Source of the DNA: Opisthocomus hoazin
Lineage: Eukaryota > Chordata > Aves > Opisthocomiformes > Opisthocomidae
Assembly (NCBI RefSeq): GCF_030867145.1
Contig: NC_134415.1
Span: 18,454,417 to 18,518,416, forward strand
Direction: 5' to 3'
DNA length: 64,000 nucleotides
Below are positions 48,103 through 59,725 of this stretch, one piece after another (the first letter of the stretch is position 1; every line of letters starts with the position of its first letter). The translations under genes were made by a program, and so were the position numbers. The notes under the pieces are model-generated. The model was not told the origin of the DNA. It worked only from the letters and a program-made list of their open reading frames with translations, and did not search any database.

Positions 48103-49091
48103 CTGCAACCAATTTGAAAAAAAAAACCTAAATATCTACTATAGAGAATAAACAAATTATTATAAAGAAGAGAAGAAACACTCTGAGAATACCAAGTTAA
48201 AAAGGAACAAGCTTGCAGTTACTGACACATGAAAATGGTTCTGATTTGGAAAAGTATCCTAAGTCTGAGTTGTACTTCATGATATTCTTAAACTGAAATA
48301 AAGGCAACTAATATTCAGCTGCTGTCATAAACTGGGTGAATCTCAGCATACATCCATATTTTTTTCTTTAATCAGAATCTATGGATTGAAATGCACCAAA
48401 TGTAATTTCACTTGTAAAAAAAACATGAAGAAATATTTTAATAAAAACTTGAAATATCAAAGCACAAATGTACTGATTTGTATGTTGCTAAACATGCAGT
48501 CAGCTCTTCTTACGTTCTTTTACATTTTTACTGTCGTGAGCAAGACACACTAAACATAGTATGTTCTTATAAGTGGAGTATGTCCCAGCCTACGCAGATT
48601 CTGTATTTTGGCAAAGGGTTCTATGCTTTATCATGGAAGTCTCAGATATTAATTTCTTGGATAACTGAGACCTTACCAAGTAAGATTGACACAGGATCAA
48701 AAATGCCCTAATGAGACTGTTCAAAGATCTTTCTAAGAGTAGTGTCTCACATCAACGACTGGCAGGAGAAACTTAACAGGTAAAGTATAGAGTATACCTA
48801 ATTGTATATATATGTGGTCCTTGCCAGTGTTATTACTCCTGCATCCTTCTGTCCTCTCCTTCTTATTATTTGTGTATTAACTGTTCAGAAACTCTTATTC
48901 TTGCTAGACTGCAAGTTCCTAGGGATAAGGACTACCTACTTAACTTCACTTGTGCATAGAAGTGAAGCGCTACTCTTACTCATGCGGACATACAGTTGAA
49001 GCCTTCAACTGACTTCAGGCAACTCTCACATATCACTTATAAATATCTACCCATATTCATGCTTGACTGATATGTTAAAACAACAATTTAC

Positions 49092-49255
49092 CCATTCAAT
49101 TTGTCTATACCATATCATAAATACTTCCTCTAGCTGGTGAACCATGTCAGGATTATCAGCTGCTGCAGTTACTTTCTCAAAGGACCAGAGTTCAGAAAAA
49201 TTAATATAATCTATGTTTTTCAACTCAATAGTTCCTTCAATGCTTATTACAGCCC
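49092..49255 (-). CDS. DNAH8: DNAH8 local exon 6
   Basis: A 164-base exon encodes GGAVISIEGTIELKNIDYIN, FSELWSFEKVTAAADNPDMV and HQLEEVFMIWYRQIEW. The phase requires the donor to be TGG then GTAAAT, giving QIEW joined to VLIES of the next exon. Related dyneins have Gln rather than Trp at this junction. Confidence 0.9.
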
Positions 49256-49626
49256 CTGAAAAAAAAAAAAGCAATTACAATACAGAATCAACTAAGACTC
49301 TAAAATTAATTTCTACTGGTGTAAGCAACTCAAATTTGGGAATACATGTCTGCAATCTGTGTTGTTTCAATATAATAGCCATTTACTGCACACATACAAA
49401 ACAGAAAATTCTTACTTTAAATCTAGTGTTCCTCCTCATAAGTAACATATCACTGGAGAATTTTCTTAAATAAATAATTGACCAATGCATTTATTAAGGA
49501 AGCAACTGATAGTTTTTTTCTCCTTGCAGAATGGGAAAAAGTCCTTACCTATGTGCTACTGACTTTAAACGGAAATACTTAAGTTAAATTCCTCTGCTTT
49601 TATTGTTCTCTAAATGTAATGTTTAC

Positions 49627-49816
49627 CGTCTAAAAATGAAAGGTATCTGTTAATTGTTTCCATGAAATTCTGTTTGTCTTTTGTATCTTGTTTGGTCTGA
49701 CTTAAAGCACCCCAACTATTTGTTGCGAGGATAGCAGGGAGAATAATCTTTCCTATCATATTCCTAACACCACGTAGAAGTCCTTCAGTGGCATCCAAAA
49801 CACCAAAGAATACATC
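49627..49816 (-). CDS. DNAH8: DNAH8 local exon 5
   Basis: A 190-base exon encodes DVFFGVLDATEGLLRGVRNM, IGKIILPAILATNSWGALSQ and TKQDTKDKQNFMETINRYLS, ending FLD. LPAILATNSWGALSQTK is a strong dynein tail signature and closer to DNAH8 than DNAH5. The acceptor is ATGCAG and the donor GTAAAC. Confidence 0.9.
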
Positions 49817-51157
49817 CTGCATTGTAACAGAATGATTGTTAGTAATGCAGTAACTTAGACCGAAAACAGTATTACAAAATCAGTGTATTTTTTATAGAGG
49901 CAATCTAATCTGCCAATGAAAACTTTAATTTAAGGAAAGAAAATCTTCACAAAATACTGGTACCTACAGTGTGACCCCAAGATATTGTTTTCAACAAAAA
50001 AGGGAAGTCAGTAATGATTTAACACAGTTTTAAAAGGCTGCCAGGTCTTATATTTGTAACTTCAGTTATTTCCCTACTATACAAAATGTTTGGAAATTTT
50101 TTAAATAGTACATAGCAATTAAAAATAATGTCCCCTTCTACAATTAGGTACTCAGTAATGAAATGCAAGTAGCAAAAATGCTCTGAATGTACATATCTGA
50201 AATTACAATAGAAGCAATTATGTGACTGAATGTATATTACTTTGGATCAGATGAAAGTCTTGTCTACTCTCCAAAACGAAAGTTTACAAGTTCTGACAAT
50301 TTTTACTATTCCAATATTTTAATTGTCCTTCAAAAATTAACACACTTCAAATATTAACATACTTCACATAACAAACTTCCTAGAACATAAATTTCCTTTT
50401 CTCATCATTTCAGCAAGGAATCTGATGTGAAAGTGATATTTATAACCAAATTGAGACTCTTGATAAAGACAGATCTTGTATCTTCCTTCTAACAGTGCTT
50501 TTTCCCCTTCACCTTCTCAGCTCTCAAAGGGAGTAAAACATTTTTAATATATAAAGTATATAAATTAATAATGGATTTTCTGTCTAAAGAATGTGAAATT
50601 ATATTAATGAGAAGATACATATATAGGACTGATTCCTGTCAATTTACTGTCCCTTGAACACTGCCCGAGTTCTAAGATGTGTAGCTATAAACGAGAACAA
50701 AGCCCACACTTATCTAATAGTTTTACATAGACATAAAGCAGAAAAACTCATGCTACATAATTTACATAGGATATACGTGTATTTTACCCTTTCAAAGATA
50801 CATAAAAGAGAATGGTGCAAGTAAACTTATACTCTCCTGGCGTTTGTAATAAAGTCTTTTCAGTACTTAGTGGCTTTAAACTCTTCAAAAACAGCAAGGA
50901 GAATGAGAAATTAATCTAAAGGCTGACTTCTTTAACAAGAGTCCTGTAAGACACTGAATTCACAAGATATCCTGAGTATTTGCTGAAGTAATACAGCTAT
51001 TCATTGTCTATCCAAAAAGGAGACCAAAGCGCATGATACAGCTTAACATTTAAAAAACGTATTTACCAGTAACTTATGTGCAATAGTGAAAAAATTATGA
51101 AACAAAATTATCTACTTTTAAAGTTTTTTGTTTTTAAAATAATGCGTAAGAGAATAC

Positions 51158-51306
51158 CTCATGTATAGTTTTTGCACTTATAGGGCTGTCATTCTTACAA
51201 CGAATGAAAAATAAGCATAGTCCTACAAATTGGTGTGGTGTATTGTCCACATACAGTCGCATCATTTTACTTCCTTTTACAACTCCTGGAATTGTCCGAC
51301 CACATT
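51158..51306 (-). CDS. DNAH8: DNAH8 local exon 4
   Basis: A 149-base exon encodes CGRTIPGVVKGSKMMRLYVD, then NTPHQFVGLCLFFIRCKNDS and PISAKTIHE. CLFFIR followed by a KTIHE-type helix corresponds to the VCVFFIR region of the DNAH5 paralogue. The acceptor is TTTTCAG and the donor GTATTC. No stop. Confidence 0.82.
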
Positions 51307-52143
51307 CTGAAAAGAATTTCACAGATGTCACTATTTTTACAAGAAAGGGTATTAGAAAATGCATAAAATTCTTATAATGAAATCAGCTTCAGCATAGAAA
51401 TAATTTATTTTCTTCTTTTGTGTGTAAGAGAAGGAAAAATGGCAGAATCTGCAGCTGTAATTAGCCACACAATTAAAAAGCTACACCTAACACATATCTC
51501 TTACAAAGCAATTTTGGCACATTGCACTGAAAAGGGAATTTGCTCAGGCCCATCACGCTGGGTTAATCTGCTGGTGACTGAGGTACTTTATTTGCATTCA
51601 CCCCATCAAACTAGCTGTCATGCCTAAGTGAGAAAATAGAGAATATGAGATACCCTCAGATCCTCTGTGGATATAATCCTACGCAATTTAATCATTTCTT
51701 AATAATATGTAAGGGACCAGCATGTTCAGCGCTTACAGAAACATTAGGGATTTTAGACATTAAATCCTAATTCTCTACCAAGCATGTGAAAACTAAAAAA
51801 TTTCAAATATTTATAATAAATGCAATTTCGGACAGGCTTTATATAAGTACTTTCTAATGAACTGGGGGCATGACTCCTGTAAGTATAAGTTGCAACTGCT
51901 TTAAGATTTCAGAAGAACTTCTCTTTTTATAGCCCTCCTTCCAAGAATGGCTGAAATTTACCACAATTTTTCTAAACTATTTCATTTTAAGCAAGCATTT
52001 AAAATATGAATTTTCAGTCCTTATAGCAAAGACTGCAAAATGATGAACAAGTCAAACCAGATTTTATTCTGGGAAACACTAAATGAAACTAACAATAGAA
52101 GGCATTATTACATCTGCCTGGATTAATATTGCTAAAAATTTAC

Positions 52144-52228
52144 CTGTTCCTGGTGCGTCTCCTTCTTGATAGAAAACTTTCAATGTTTTACTTCCTCCCT
52201 TGGCAAAGAAAGAATCAAAGGCTTCCAA
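52144..52228 (-). CDS. DNAH8: DNAH8 local exon 3
   Basis: An 85-base exon encodes LEAFDSFFAKGGSKTLKVFY and then QEGDAPGT. FFAKGG and FYQ are typical of the DNAH5/DNAH8 N terminus. The acceptor is TTTAACAG and the donor GTAAAT; it ends in phase 1, matching local exon 4. Confidence 0.8.
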
Positions 52229-55171
52229 CTGTTAAATCAAAAAGTGAGTACTAGTTACTCAAAATAATAAATATTTACATGCCTTTAAGAGACGCAAAAA
52301 TAATTTAACCATGCTACTGTTTAAAGTTGTGGTGGCACATGACGTTTATCCTCAAATACTGTGAGGAGTTGCAAAACAAATAGGTATTTTAAATATTGCC
52401 TTCAAGAACTGAACCTGCACACACATGTGACCTAGCTCCTGATAACTGCATATCAAATGTTTATGGTCTTGTCCAGCAATGCAGAGACACTGGAGGATAT
52501 TCTGTCACTCACAGAGATCTGCAAGTCGAAAGTATCAACTGGAAGTAACTGGTCATAATAGACTTAGAAACACACAGAGCAGATTTTCATGACTTGACCT
52601 ACTCTGCCATTGCTACTCTACACCTAAATGTAAAAGATTCATTTGTAAAACACGAGTAGCATGGCACATGAAGATTTTATTCTAGAGACGTGAATTGGCC
52701 ACATTGGCTCCAAAACCTTTTCATGACAACAAAGATTTTTCCAGCCTCTGGAAGGACAATGAGATCACATCTGAGGGAGACAACACTGACCCAAAATTAG
52801 CTTGCTGTACCTGTCCATAAACCAGCCACCCTAAAACACTATGGGTCTCTAGATGGATATTTTGATGTTGTCATGTTATACAAGGTGCTTTGGATAGTAA
52901 GGATGCAAAGCTTTGAAACAAACACTATTTGTGTATGGATTGTCACTCTGAAGATCTTGCCTGAAATTGTACCTAGGGTTTCCAAAATCTGAATTTTCAA
53001 ACTGCCCTAGGCAATTATGTGTCCTGGTAAAACCAGGATATGTGATTTAGCAGGAGGTGAACAAAGCTCTGAAAAGCACTGAAGGCAGGTTTGGAGGAGA
53101 TCAGAAGGTACCGATCTGGTCAAAATCCAGCTTCTTTCACAGCTTCTTGTAGTTATCTGCAGGGATGACTAACTCCACAAGATGTGGACTAGGAATTCAA
53201 ACTGTCCAACTGAAGGGCTGAGTCTTGGCAGTGAGACCTCCTGCTTTCCTCCTCATCAAAAAAGTCAGTAATTTAGCTAGCAAGTATTTCTGGAGATGTA
53301 TCACCTGTTCAAGTACAAAGCATACACCTCTAAATGTGGTATACTTCTTGTAAGCACAATTTTTTCCTCCAAAATAAACAAATATAAACTCTGAATCAGA
53401 ACAGTGATAGGAAAATGAGTGACACTTGGGCAGGCAGAAATTAAACCTACTCTTTTGAGAGGACAACATTGTTGAAAAATAAAAGAACTAAAAGCAAGCC
53501 AGTTCTAGAAATGCATGCTGTGCTTTCAGTTTGGTTAACAGGCACTGATGAGTAACAGGGTTAGAACTGGGAAAAATACAGAAAAAATCCTCCCAAAAAT
53601 AGTGAAAGAAAAGAAAAATTGGTAAAGTACTGAAAGGGCAATTATAAAAATCAGAAAAAGATTCAACACTGCAAAAAGCACTCCAGCTTCAGAGGAAGAG
53701 AAAGGCAAACTGTAACTTTCGAACTTGTATGATTTTACACAGGAGGTAAGAGATGTGTTGTCCCTGTGGCTATTGCTTCTGCAGAGAGCTTCTGGTTCAA
53801 GTCCGTGTGGTACAAACACTCACTGTGTGAATATACATATAGGCTAATGCTTTAAAGGGTAAAACTTAACTCACAGATGTCACAGGCATGATATGTATAT
53901 GGGAATTTAGTAACTGTCAACTTTTTAAATGACAATGTTGACAGAGCCCCAGCATCCTAAACTGTTTATGAATAAACTAAAACTGGAAAATTTCCAACCA
54001 TAAAATGTTTTCAGATGGTCCTAGTGACAGCAACCCCCCCCAACCCAATCGAATCTGAAAAAAAGCCTTAAGAACCCAAAGGTTCTCAAGTGTCAGAATT
54101 CATCAAACTCAGTGTAGAACAGCAGTTTTACATGAAGTCAGGATGATCTAAAACTATACACCATCTAGCAACCATAAAAAAAAGAAATGTTAGTTGACTG
54201 ATAACACTTTAAGCACCTCTGTGTTGTGTAAGCATAAGGAAAAACAGGACTGTTTTAGTATGTTTTATGACATATAAATATCAGGAAACAAACAATAAAC
54301 CACAAATTTGGACTAGGATTAAATTTGGCTTGTAACTGAAGGCCTGAAATTCTAACAATCAATTTGTTTGCTCAAAGGAGACAATATCTAGCTGAGTTTT
54401 GAATGCTAAGTCAAATCTCTCTAATAGACAAAAATAACATCATGTAATCAGTGAAGGCAAGCACCATATCTTTTCACATATAGCCAGACAGAGTCTTGAT
54501 ACTCTACTAAAAGTACAGTTTAGCTAGATGCTCCCATTTGTTCGAGCACTTTGAAACAGTAGGAGAGACACAACACTAAAGATACACAAAGAATGACTGA
54601 CCTTTCAGAAGTTCCACAAGTTTGGGACCTACTCACTCTACAAACCCACTTTATCCCATCTTTTAAATATTCAAAAATAAACAAAGCACTCAAACCTGGA
54701 AATTATTTAATGGGTCTTTCCAAAAGTAATTTTCCCTCCTATTACTAGATAACACGTAATTTTTGAAAATGTTCCTACGAAGTTACACATATTTTTGCAG
54801 AATCTTTAGCATTTCAGTAATGACTAGCTTAGCAAATGAAGACTATTATCTTTACAACATAATAATGTCAGGCCGAGATGGACGAAACGTGTTGGAACTG
54901 GTGGATGTGACAAGAAACCCTTGGATAAAAAGAAGAGCAGTACCTATATTTTCTTTGAAAAAGGCACAATCAAAAACCCTGGGAATATTTACAAATCTGC
55001 CAGGAAACTAAGCTGAATAATTAGTCGGGTATCATATTAGATGAGTTGTGTGCCTTATTAATCACAATTTCTGGCAGAAACAATATAAACAATATAAATT
55101 ATTCATATCAAAGGAGTGATCTGCTATGTATTTTGACTAAAAATTGAAATCGACAGACAGCAAAGACTCAC

Positions 55172-55306
55172 CAAAGGGGCATCCAAATTCATTTCTTCCA
55201 CAGTTATTAAGTCTAAACCTAGACTGATACTGAGAACTTCAAATATGTATTTATATGAAGCATCAACTTTCCTTCTTCAATATTCTCTGGCTTCTTTGTA
55301 TCGAGC
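55172..55306 (-). CDS. DNAH8: DNAH8 local exon 2 with in-frame stop
   Basis: A 135-base exon, phase 0 at both ends. It reads ARYKEAREY, then TGA (55,277-55,279), then RRKVDASYKYIFEVLSISLG and LDLITVEEMNLDAPL. The sequence after the stop is clearly dynein N-terminal and stays in the same frame, so the TGA is a point change, probably from a Trp codon TGG. The acceptor is TTTTAG and the donor GTGAGTC. In-frame AGs just after the stop (for example GAAGAAG) have no pyrimidine tract and are unlikely rescue acceptors. Confidence 0.7.
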
Positions 55307-55959
55307 CTAAAACATTAAACATGTCTTTCAAACTAAAAATACACAAAGTGATCCTAACAATAACCTGCTACTTAACTTCAAACTAATGCTGAAATCTACT
55401 GTCTTGTATTATAAGACTACGTAACTTCCCTACTCTTTAAAAATATTTAAATTTTCAGAGGCTAATGGAAAAACAAATTATTAGGAACTATTATAATATG
55501 TAAATTCAATTCTGATGATATGTCAAGAAAGAGCAAACTTTAAATATACTACAGCTAGATTTTAAGATATTTGTGTGTCATATTAACTGGTTTTATTTTT
55601 CACAATATTTTAATTTATTATATTAATACAGAAATATCACATATCAATTTAAAACTAAAGTATCTAGAGTGGGTAAATATTTGCAGGAACTAAGCTGGGT
55701 ACAACTTTGCTTCAGTGTACATTTACCAGTTAATATCTCCTGCTTCCTTCCTTTATTATATTAAAATGTTAAAATACTGTAAATGTTAAAAACAAAGGGT
55801 CATTCACTTTCTACCAGGAATAATTTAATAAAAGAACTGAATATAAACAAAAAGGAAAAAGAAAGGAAAAGAAAAAAGAAATAATTAGTATAAACTGAAA
55901 TTAACAATCTGAGAAAAGAACCGGAAATCTATTTCAAGACCTAAGGTTGAATACTAAAC

Positions 55960-56255
55960 CTGTTTTTCTTTTAAAAATTCTTGCAAGGAAAGAACTCTAC
56001 CAGCGCTTTGGCAAAACCTAGACAGACTGTGGCTTGCAACAGATAAAGACCCTTGGGAAGAGGAAAAGCTGTCTATTTGTCGAGTATGGCAAATAGATCT
56101 GGCTACAGCATCTTTTGGTGTAACAACAGCAGGCACGGAACTCTCCGCAGTGAGATTAGGCCCAGCACTATTTGCGGCAGCATAACTGGGCCCAGCATCT
56201 TCTCCAGCGTTTGAACTTTCTTTATTATTTTTTCGTAACCCCTCCATTCTGAAAT
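55960..56255 (-). CDS. DNAH8: DNAH8 local exon 1 (N-terminal tail, possible start)
   Basis: The acceptor (poly-T then TTCAG) precedes 56,255. An ATG at 56,245-56,247 opens 96 codons: MEGLRKNNKESSNAGEDAGP, a low-complexity Ser/Ala-rich stretch with SSSQGSLSVASHSLSRF, and then SLQEFLKEKQ at the donor (CAG then GTTTAG, a weak donor). The N-terminal extension is poorly conserved, so its assignment rests on phase and position before the next dynein exon. The frame is also open upstream of the ATG to the acceptor, so translation could start in a still more 5' exon that I did not find. Confidence 0.6.
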
Positions 56256-56456
56256 CTGAAAAAAAAAATTGCATTTATAATAATCCAGATTTTTCAAGCC
56301 TACCTTTTCAGGAAGACCAGAAGGAAGAGCAAAGTAGGTAATAAAACCATGAAAAACAAGAGTGTCTCAAAACTGACTTCCCGTATAGATAAATATAACA
56401 GCCTTATCAAGTCCTCTTCAAGTTTCTGAGATAACAGACATTTATATACATTTATA

Positions 56457-57826
56457 TCCATCCCGGGAAAGGTAATGAAGCAGCTTATCCTGGAGGCCAT
56501 CATCAAGCAAGTGGAGGAAAAGAAGGTTATCAGGAGTAGTCAGCATGGATTCACCAAGGGGAAATCACGCCTGACCAATCTGATAACTTTCTATGAAGAC
56601 ATGACTGGCTGGGTAGACGAAGGGAGAGCCGTGGATGTTGTCTACCTCGACTTCAGCAAGGCTTTCGACACAGTCTCCCATGATATCCTCCTAGGGAAGC
56701 TCAGGAAGTATGGGCTGGATGAGTGGTTGGTGAAGTGGATTGAGAACTGGCTGAATGGCAGAACTCAGAGGGTTGTCATCAGCGGCGCTGAGTCTAGTTG
56801 GAGGCTGGTAACTAGTGGTGTCCCCCAGGGGTCAGTACTGGGCCCAGTCTTGTTTAACTTCTTCATCAACGACCTGGATGAAGAGTTAGAATGTACCATC
56901 AGCAAGTTTGCTGATGACACCAAACTGGGAGGTGTGGTAGACACACCGGAACGCTGTGCTGCCATTCAGCGTGACCTGGATAGGCTGGAAAGTTGGGCAG
57001 AGAGGCACCTGATGAGGTTCAGCAAGGGCAAATGCAGGGTCCTGCACCTGGGGAGGAACAACCCCATGCATCAGTACAGGCTTGGGGTGGACCTGCTGGA
57101 GAGCAGCTCTGTGGAGAGGGACCTGGGTGTCCTGGTGGACGACAGGTTAACCATGAGCCAGCAGTGTGCCCTGGCTGCCAAGAAAGCCAATGGGATCCTG
57201 GGGTGCACCAAGAGGAGTATGGCCAGCAGGACGAGGGAGGTTCTCCTTCCCCTCTACACTGCCCTAGTGAGGCCTCATCTGGAGTACTGTGTCCAGTTCT
57301 GGGCTCCCCAGCTGAAGAAAGATGAAGAGCTACTGGAGAGAGTCCAGCGGAGGGCTACGAGGATGGTGAGGGGACTGGAACATGCCTCCTATGAGGAGAG
57401 GCTGAGGGAGCTGGGCTTGTTCAGCCTGAAGAAGAGAAGGCTGCGAGGGGACCTAATATATACTTACAAATATCTGAAGGGTGGGTGTCAGGAGGATGGG
57501 GCCAAGCTCTTTTCAGTAGTGCCCAGTGACAGGACAAGGGGCAATGGGCACAAACTGAGGCACAGGAAGTTCCATCTGAACATGAGGAAGAATTTCTTCC
57601 CTCTGAGGGTGACGGAGCCCTGGAACAGGCTGCCCAGGGAGGTTGTGGAGTCTCCTTCTCTGGAGATATTCAAGACCCGCCTGGACAAGGTCCTCTACAG
57701 CCTACTGTAGGTGACCCTGCTTGGGCAGGGGAGTTGGACTAGATGACCCACAGAGGTCCCTTCCAACCCCTACCATTCTGTGATTCTGTGATTGTGTGAT
57801 TCTGTGATTCTGTGATTTTATGATAC
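56457..57826 (+). mobile_element. CR1 element G, young 5'-truncated copy just upstream of DNAH8 local exon 1
   Basis: This begins within the RT ([20 protein letters not shown]) and stays open for 411 codons from ATG 56,475 to the TAG at 57,708. It has [28 protein letters not shown], a catalytic [10 protein letters not shown] and a C-terminal region ending LDKVLYSLL. It matches element C with 5 differences over 122 bases near its start (56,487-56,608). The 3' end carries several ATTCTGTG octamers (57,774-57,823), slightly expanded and diverged. It lacks the endonuclease and is not autonomous. Confidence 0.93.
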
Positions 57827-59697
57827 GTTACAAATGCCAAGTTGAAGATGATTACAGAAAGATTTTTTAAAAATAATTTACCATGCATTCATATTTTCTG
57901 GAATGAACGCCTTTCCATATAATAAATAAATTTTTACAAATATTAATACTTTCACTGAATATCTGATTACTGAGAAACAGAGATCGTTTCGAATACAAAT
58001 GACCTGTTTAAATTTCAGTTAGCAGTATACACACACATATTCAGCAACTGAGCTTACAAAAAGGCTTGCACACACTTCCATACCAGGTCTTAAAGCATGG
58101 CTCACATAAGCACTTGCACATCATTTGTACAGAAATGCCTGGCCATGCATAATATACTCAACATGTGTAAGTGTTTATAGAAGTAATGCAAGATGGAGGG
58201 TGTTGGGTAGTATTTTTTTCAGTGGAAAAAAATTTAATTTATCATCAGACATCTTCAGCATAATGAAACAGAGTCAGAATTTCTCTTAATTCTGGGCCTA
58301 AACCATGGAATGCTGCAGTTCATAGGGAACAGATACCATTCTTCAACAGGAGAAAGGCATTTCTCAGTCCATCTTCTGGTGGCCAAGGACTAGCAGGTTA
58401 GTCGTCCTACAGGAGGATTTCTACAATGGCCCAAAACAAAGTTTATTCGTGGCTGACTGTGAAGCAGTAGGCTACTATGCAAAGGTGGCTCCTTCCATTT
58501 TCTTCCTCTTTCTACTACACTAGCACATCAGCCTAGGAAAGGTTTGATTTGTGAATCCCAAGCCCATAATTCAGGGCTAGAAAGAAGCATCTAAATGCTC
58601 TCTCTCCATCTTTTCCTATTATGGGGCATACTCAACCACTTGCATGTGCTAGCTGCCATCAATCCTATTCGGTAGATCTTAAAACTCCTAAACTTATATA
58701 GAAAATTAAATGTTTTCTTCAGTGTGCTCAAATCCACACATGAACCGAGCAACTAGTTATAAGGCACTGTAATAATCAGTAGAGCTATACCTAAAGTCTT
58801 TACCTTGTGTCTAATTTTTCCTCTAAAAATAGCTTGTTCAGTTTCATAGGGATGTTATAATACATAAAACAAATGCTAAGATATGTCATTAAAGTCATAC
58901 CCAGGATAACAGCTAAAAGCAAAAGCACAGGAATTGTTATTCTACTCGGAGTACTATTACTGTAACAATTAAAATAACTACCAAGAATTACCTGGGAGCT
59001 CTTGCACAACCTTAGGACAGCCAACCACACGTGTAACTGTGTTCTGTACTCCCTTAGACACTACTGCCTGATTCAGGAAACAGATAATCAGAAGCGAAAC
59101 CAACCTGAAAAGCAACACCTGCTCCTACCCTACTAGTTCCTTATTTTTGCTCATGATTAGTGAAGTGGCCACTGTTCTGTGGACTTTGGCAGGCAATCAG
59201 GTGTTACAGAAAACATTCGTCTCTTTCTCAAAATAAAAATACTAAGAAAAAAAACCTTAGGAAAGTCACAAAAAAAAGGGCAAATGTAAAATCTATATTA
59301 ATTAATTCCTTTCTTTCCCTTCTTCTCTGACCGGGCTGGTCACCTCTCAGGTTAGCAGGGGTACTTTCCTCCTTGACACTCAGGCAGAATAAGTCGGATG
59401 TGAATTTCCTTGCCTGTTAACTGGTCCCCTTAAAGTTGGACGGTGAAGTTGATACCGTTCCCTGAAGCTCAAGGCGAGAGCGGTGGGGTTCTCACAGCTT
59501 TCTTTAGAAACAAAGCACGCTGTATACTGGCATCCTCCCTGACTCTCCAAGCACTTGTACCCACCGTGTCTGGCGGCTCGGGTGAGATTTTCACACTTTT
59601 CGAAAACCAGCATGAACTCCAGCTGTCTACCTATCGTAGCTGTAACGGCTGATGTGCTTTTGTATTAAAATCTCCCTTCCTCCCTTTCAGAATGCCT
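57827..59697. other. DNAH8 upstream region (inside the inverted segment)
   Basis: About 1.9 kb with no recognised gene. Before the inversion this would have been the GLO1/DNAH8 intergenic region. A moderately GC-rich patch near 59,370-59,640 gives open frames on both strands without recognisable products. Confidence 0.5.
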
Positions 59698-59719
59698 AAA
59701 TGTTGTCTAGACAACATTT
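59698..59719. repeat. Perfect 22-bp palindrome beside the inversion breakpoint
   Basis: The half-site AAATGTTGTCT is followed directly by its exact reverse complement, with no spacer. It ends 7 bases before the shared GGAC at the right breakpoint. Confidence 0.95.
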
Positions 59720-59725
59720 GTGTCA

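Larger units (their letters stand above)
47593..55959 (-). other. DNAH8: Introns of the inverted DNAH8 5' block
   Basis: The introns between the eight local exons are AT-rich. The longest (52,229-55,171 and 49,817-51,157) hold no recognised repeat or gene. Other open frames here, for example 54,763-55,011 on the plus strand, have no splice or homology support. Confidence 0.7.
47479..56255 (-). pseudogene. DNAH8: DNAH8 5' portion, inverted and cut off from the rest of the gene
   Basis: DNAH8 is an axonemal outer-arm-type dynein heavy chain, chiefly of sperm flagella in mammals. The block holds eight exons (at least 434 codons) of its N-terminal tail, the part that binds the heavy-chain partner and intermediate chains. 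DNAH8 is preferred over its paralogue DNAH5 because of ADDSGPLTELEHW, GPNCKAVINVLNVAHSKLL and [11 protein letters not shown]. The splice sites are mostly good and seven exons are open, but the second exon has an in-frame TGA. Downstream exons do not follow on this strand: a CR1 half and then the GLO1 CpG island come next. As assembled, it cannot make a full dynein. Confidence 0.7.

Noticed and set aside
54763-55011. Plus-strand frame of 82 codons
   Set aside because: It lies within a DNAH8 intron, has no homology that I recognise, and its composition is that of the surrounding AT-rich DNA.
47479-56255. Assignment of the dynein exons to DNAH5 instead of DNAH8
   Set aside because: ADDSGPLTELEHW, CKAVINVLNVAHSKLL and [11 protein letters not shown] fit DNAH8 better than DNAH5, and the neighbour GLO1 is the known DNAH8 partner locus.
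58800-59030. Minus-strand frame of 76 codons with a hydrophobic stretch
   Set aside because: No splice sites, family or conserved motif. AT-rich DNA easily encodes hydrophobic runs.
59380-59652. Opposing frames of 69 and 77 codons in a moderately GC-rich patch upstream of DNAH8
   Set aside because: No recognisable product. It may be part of an old regulatory region, but nothing in the sequence proves it.
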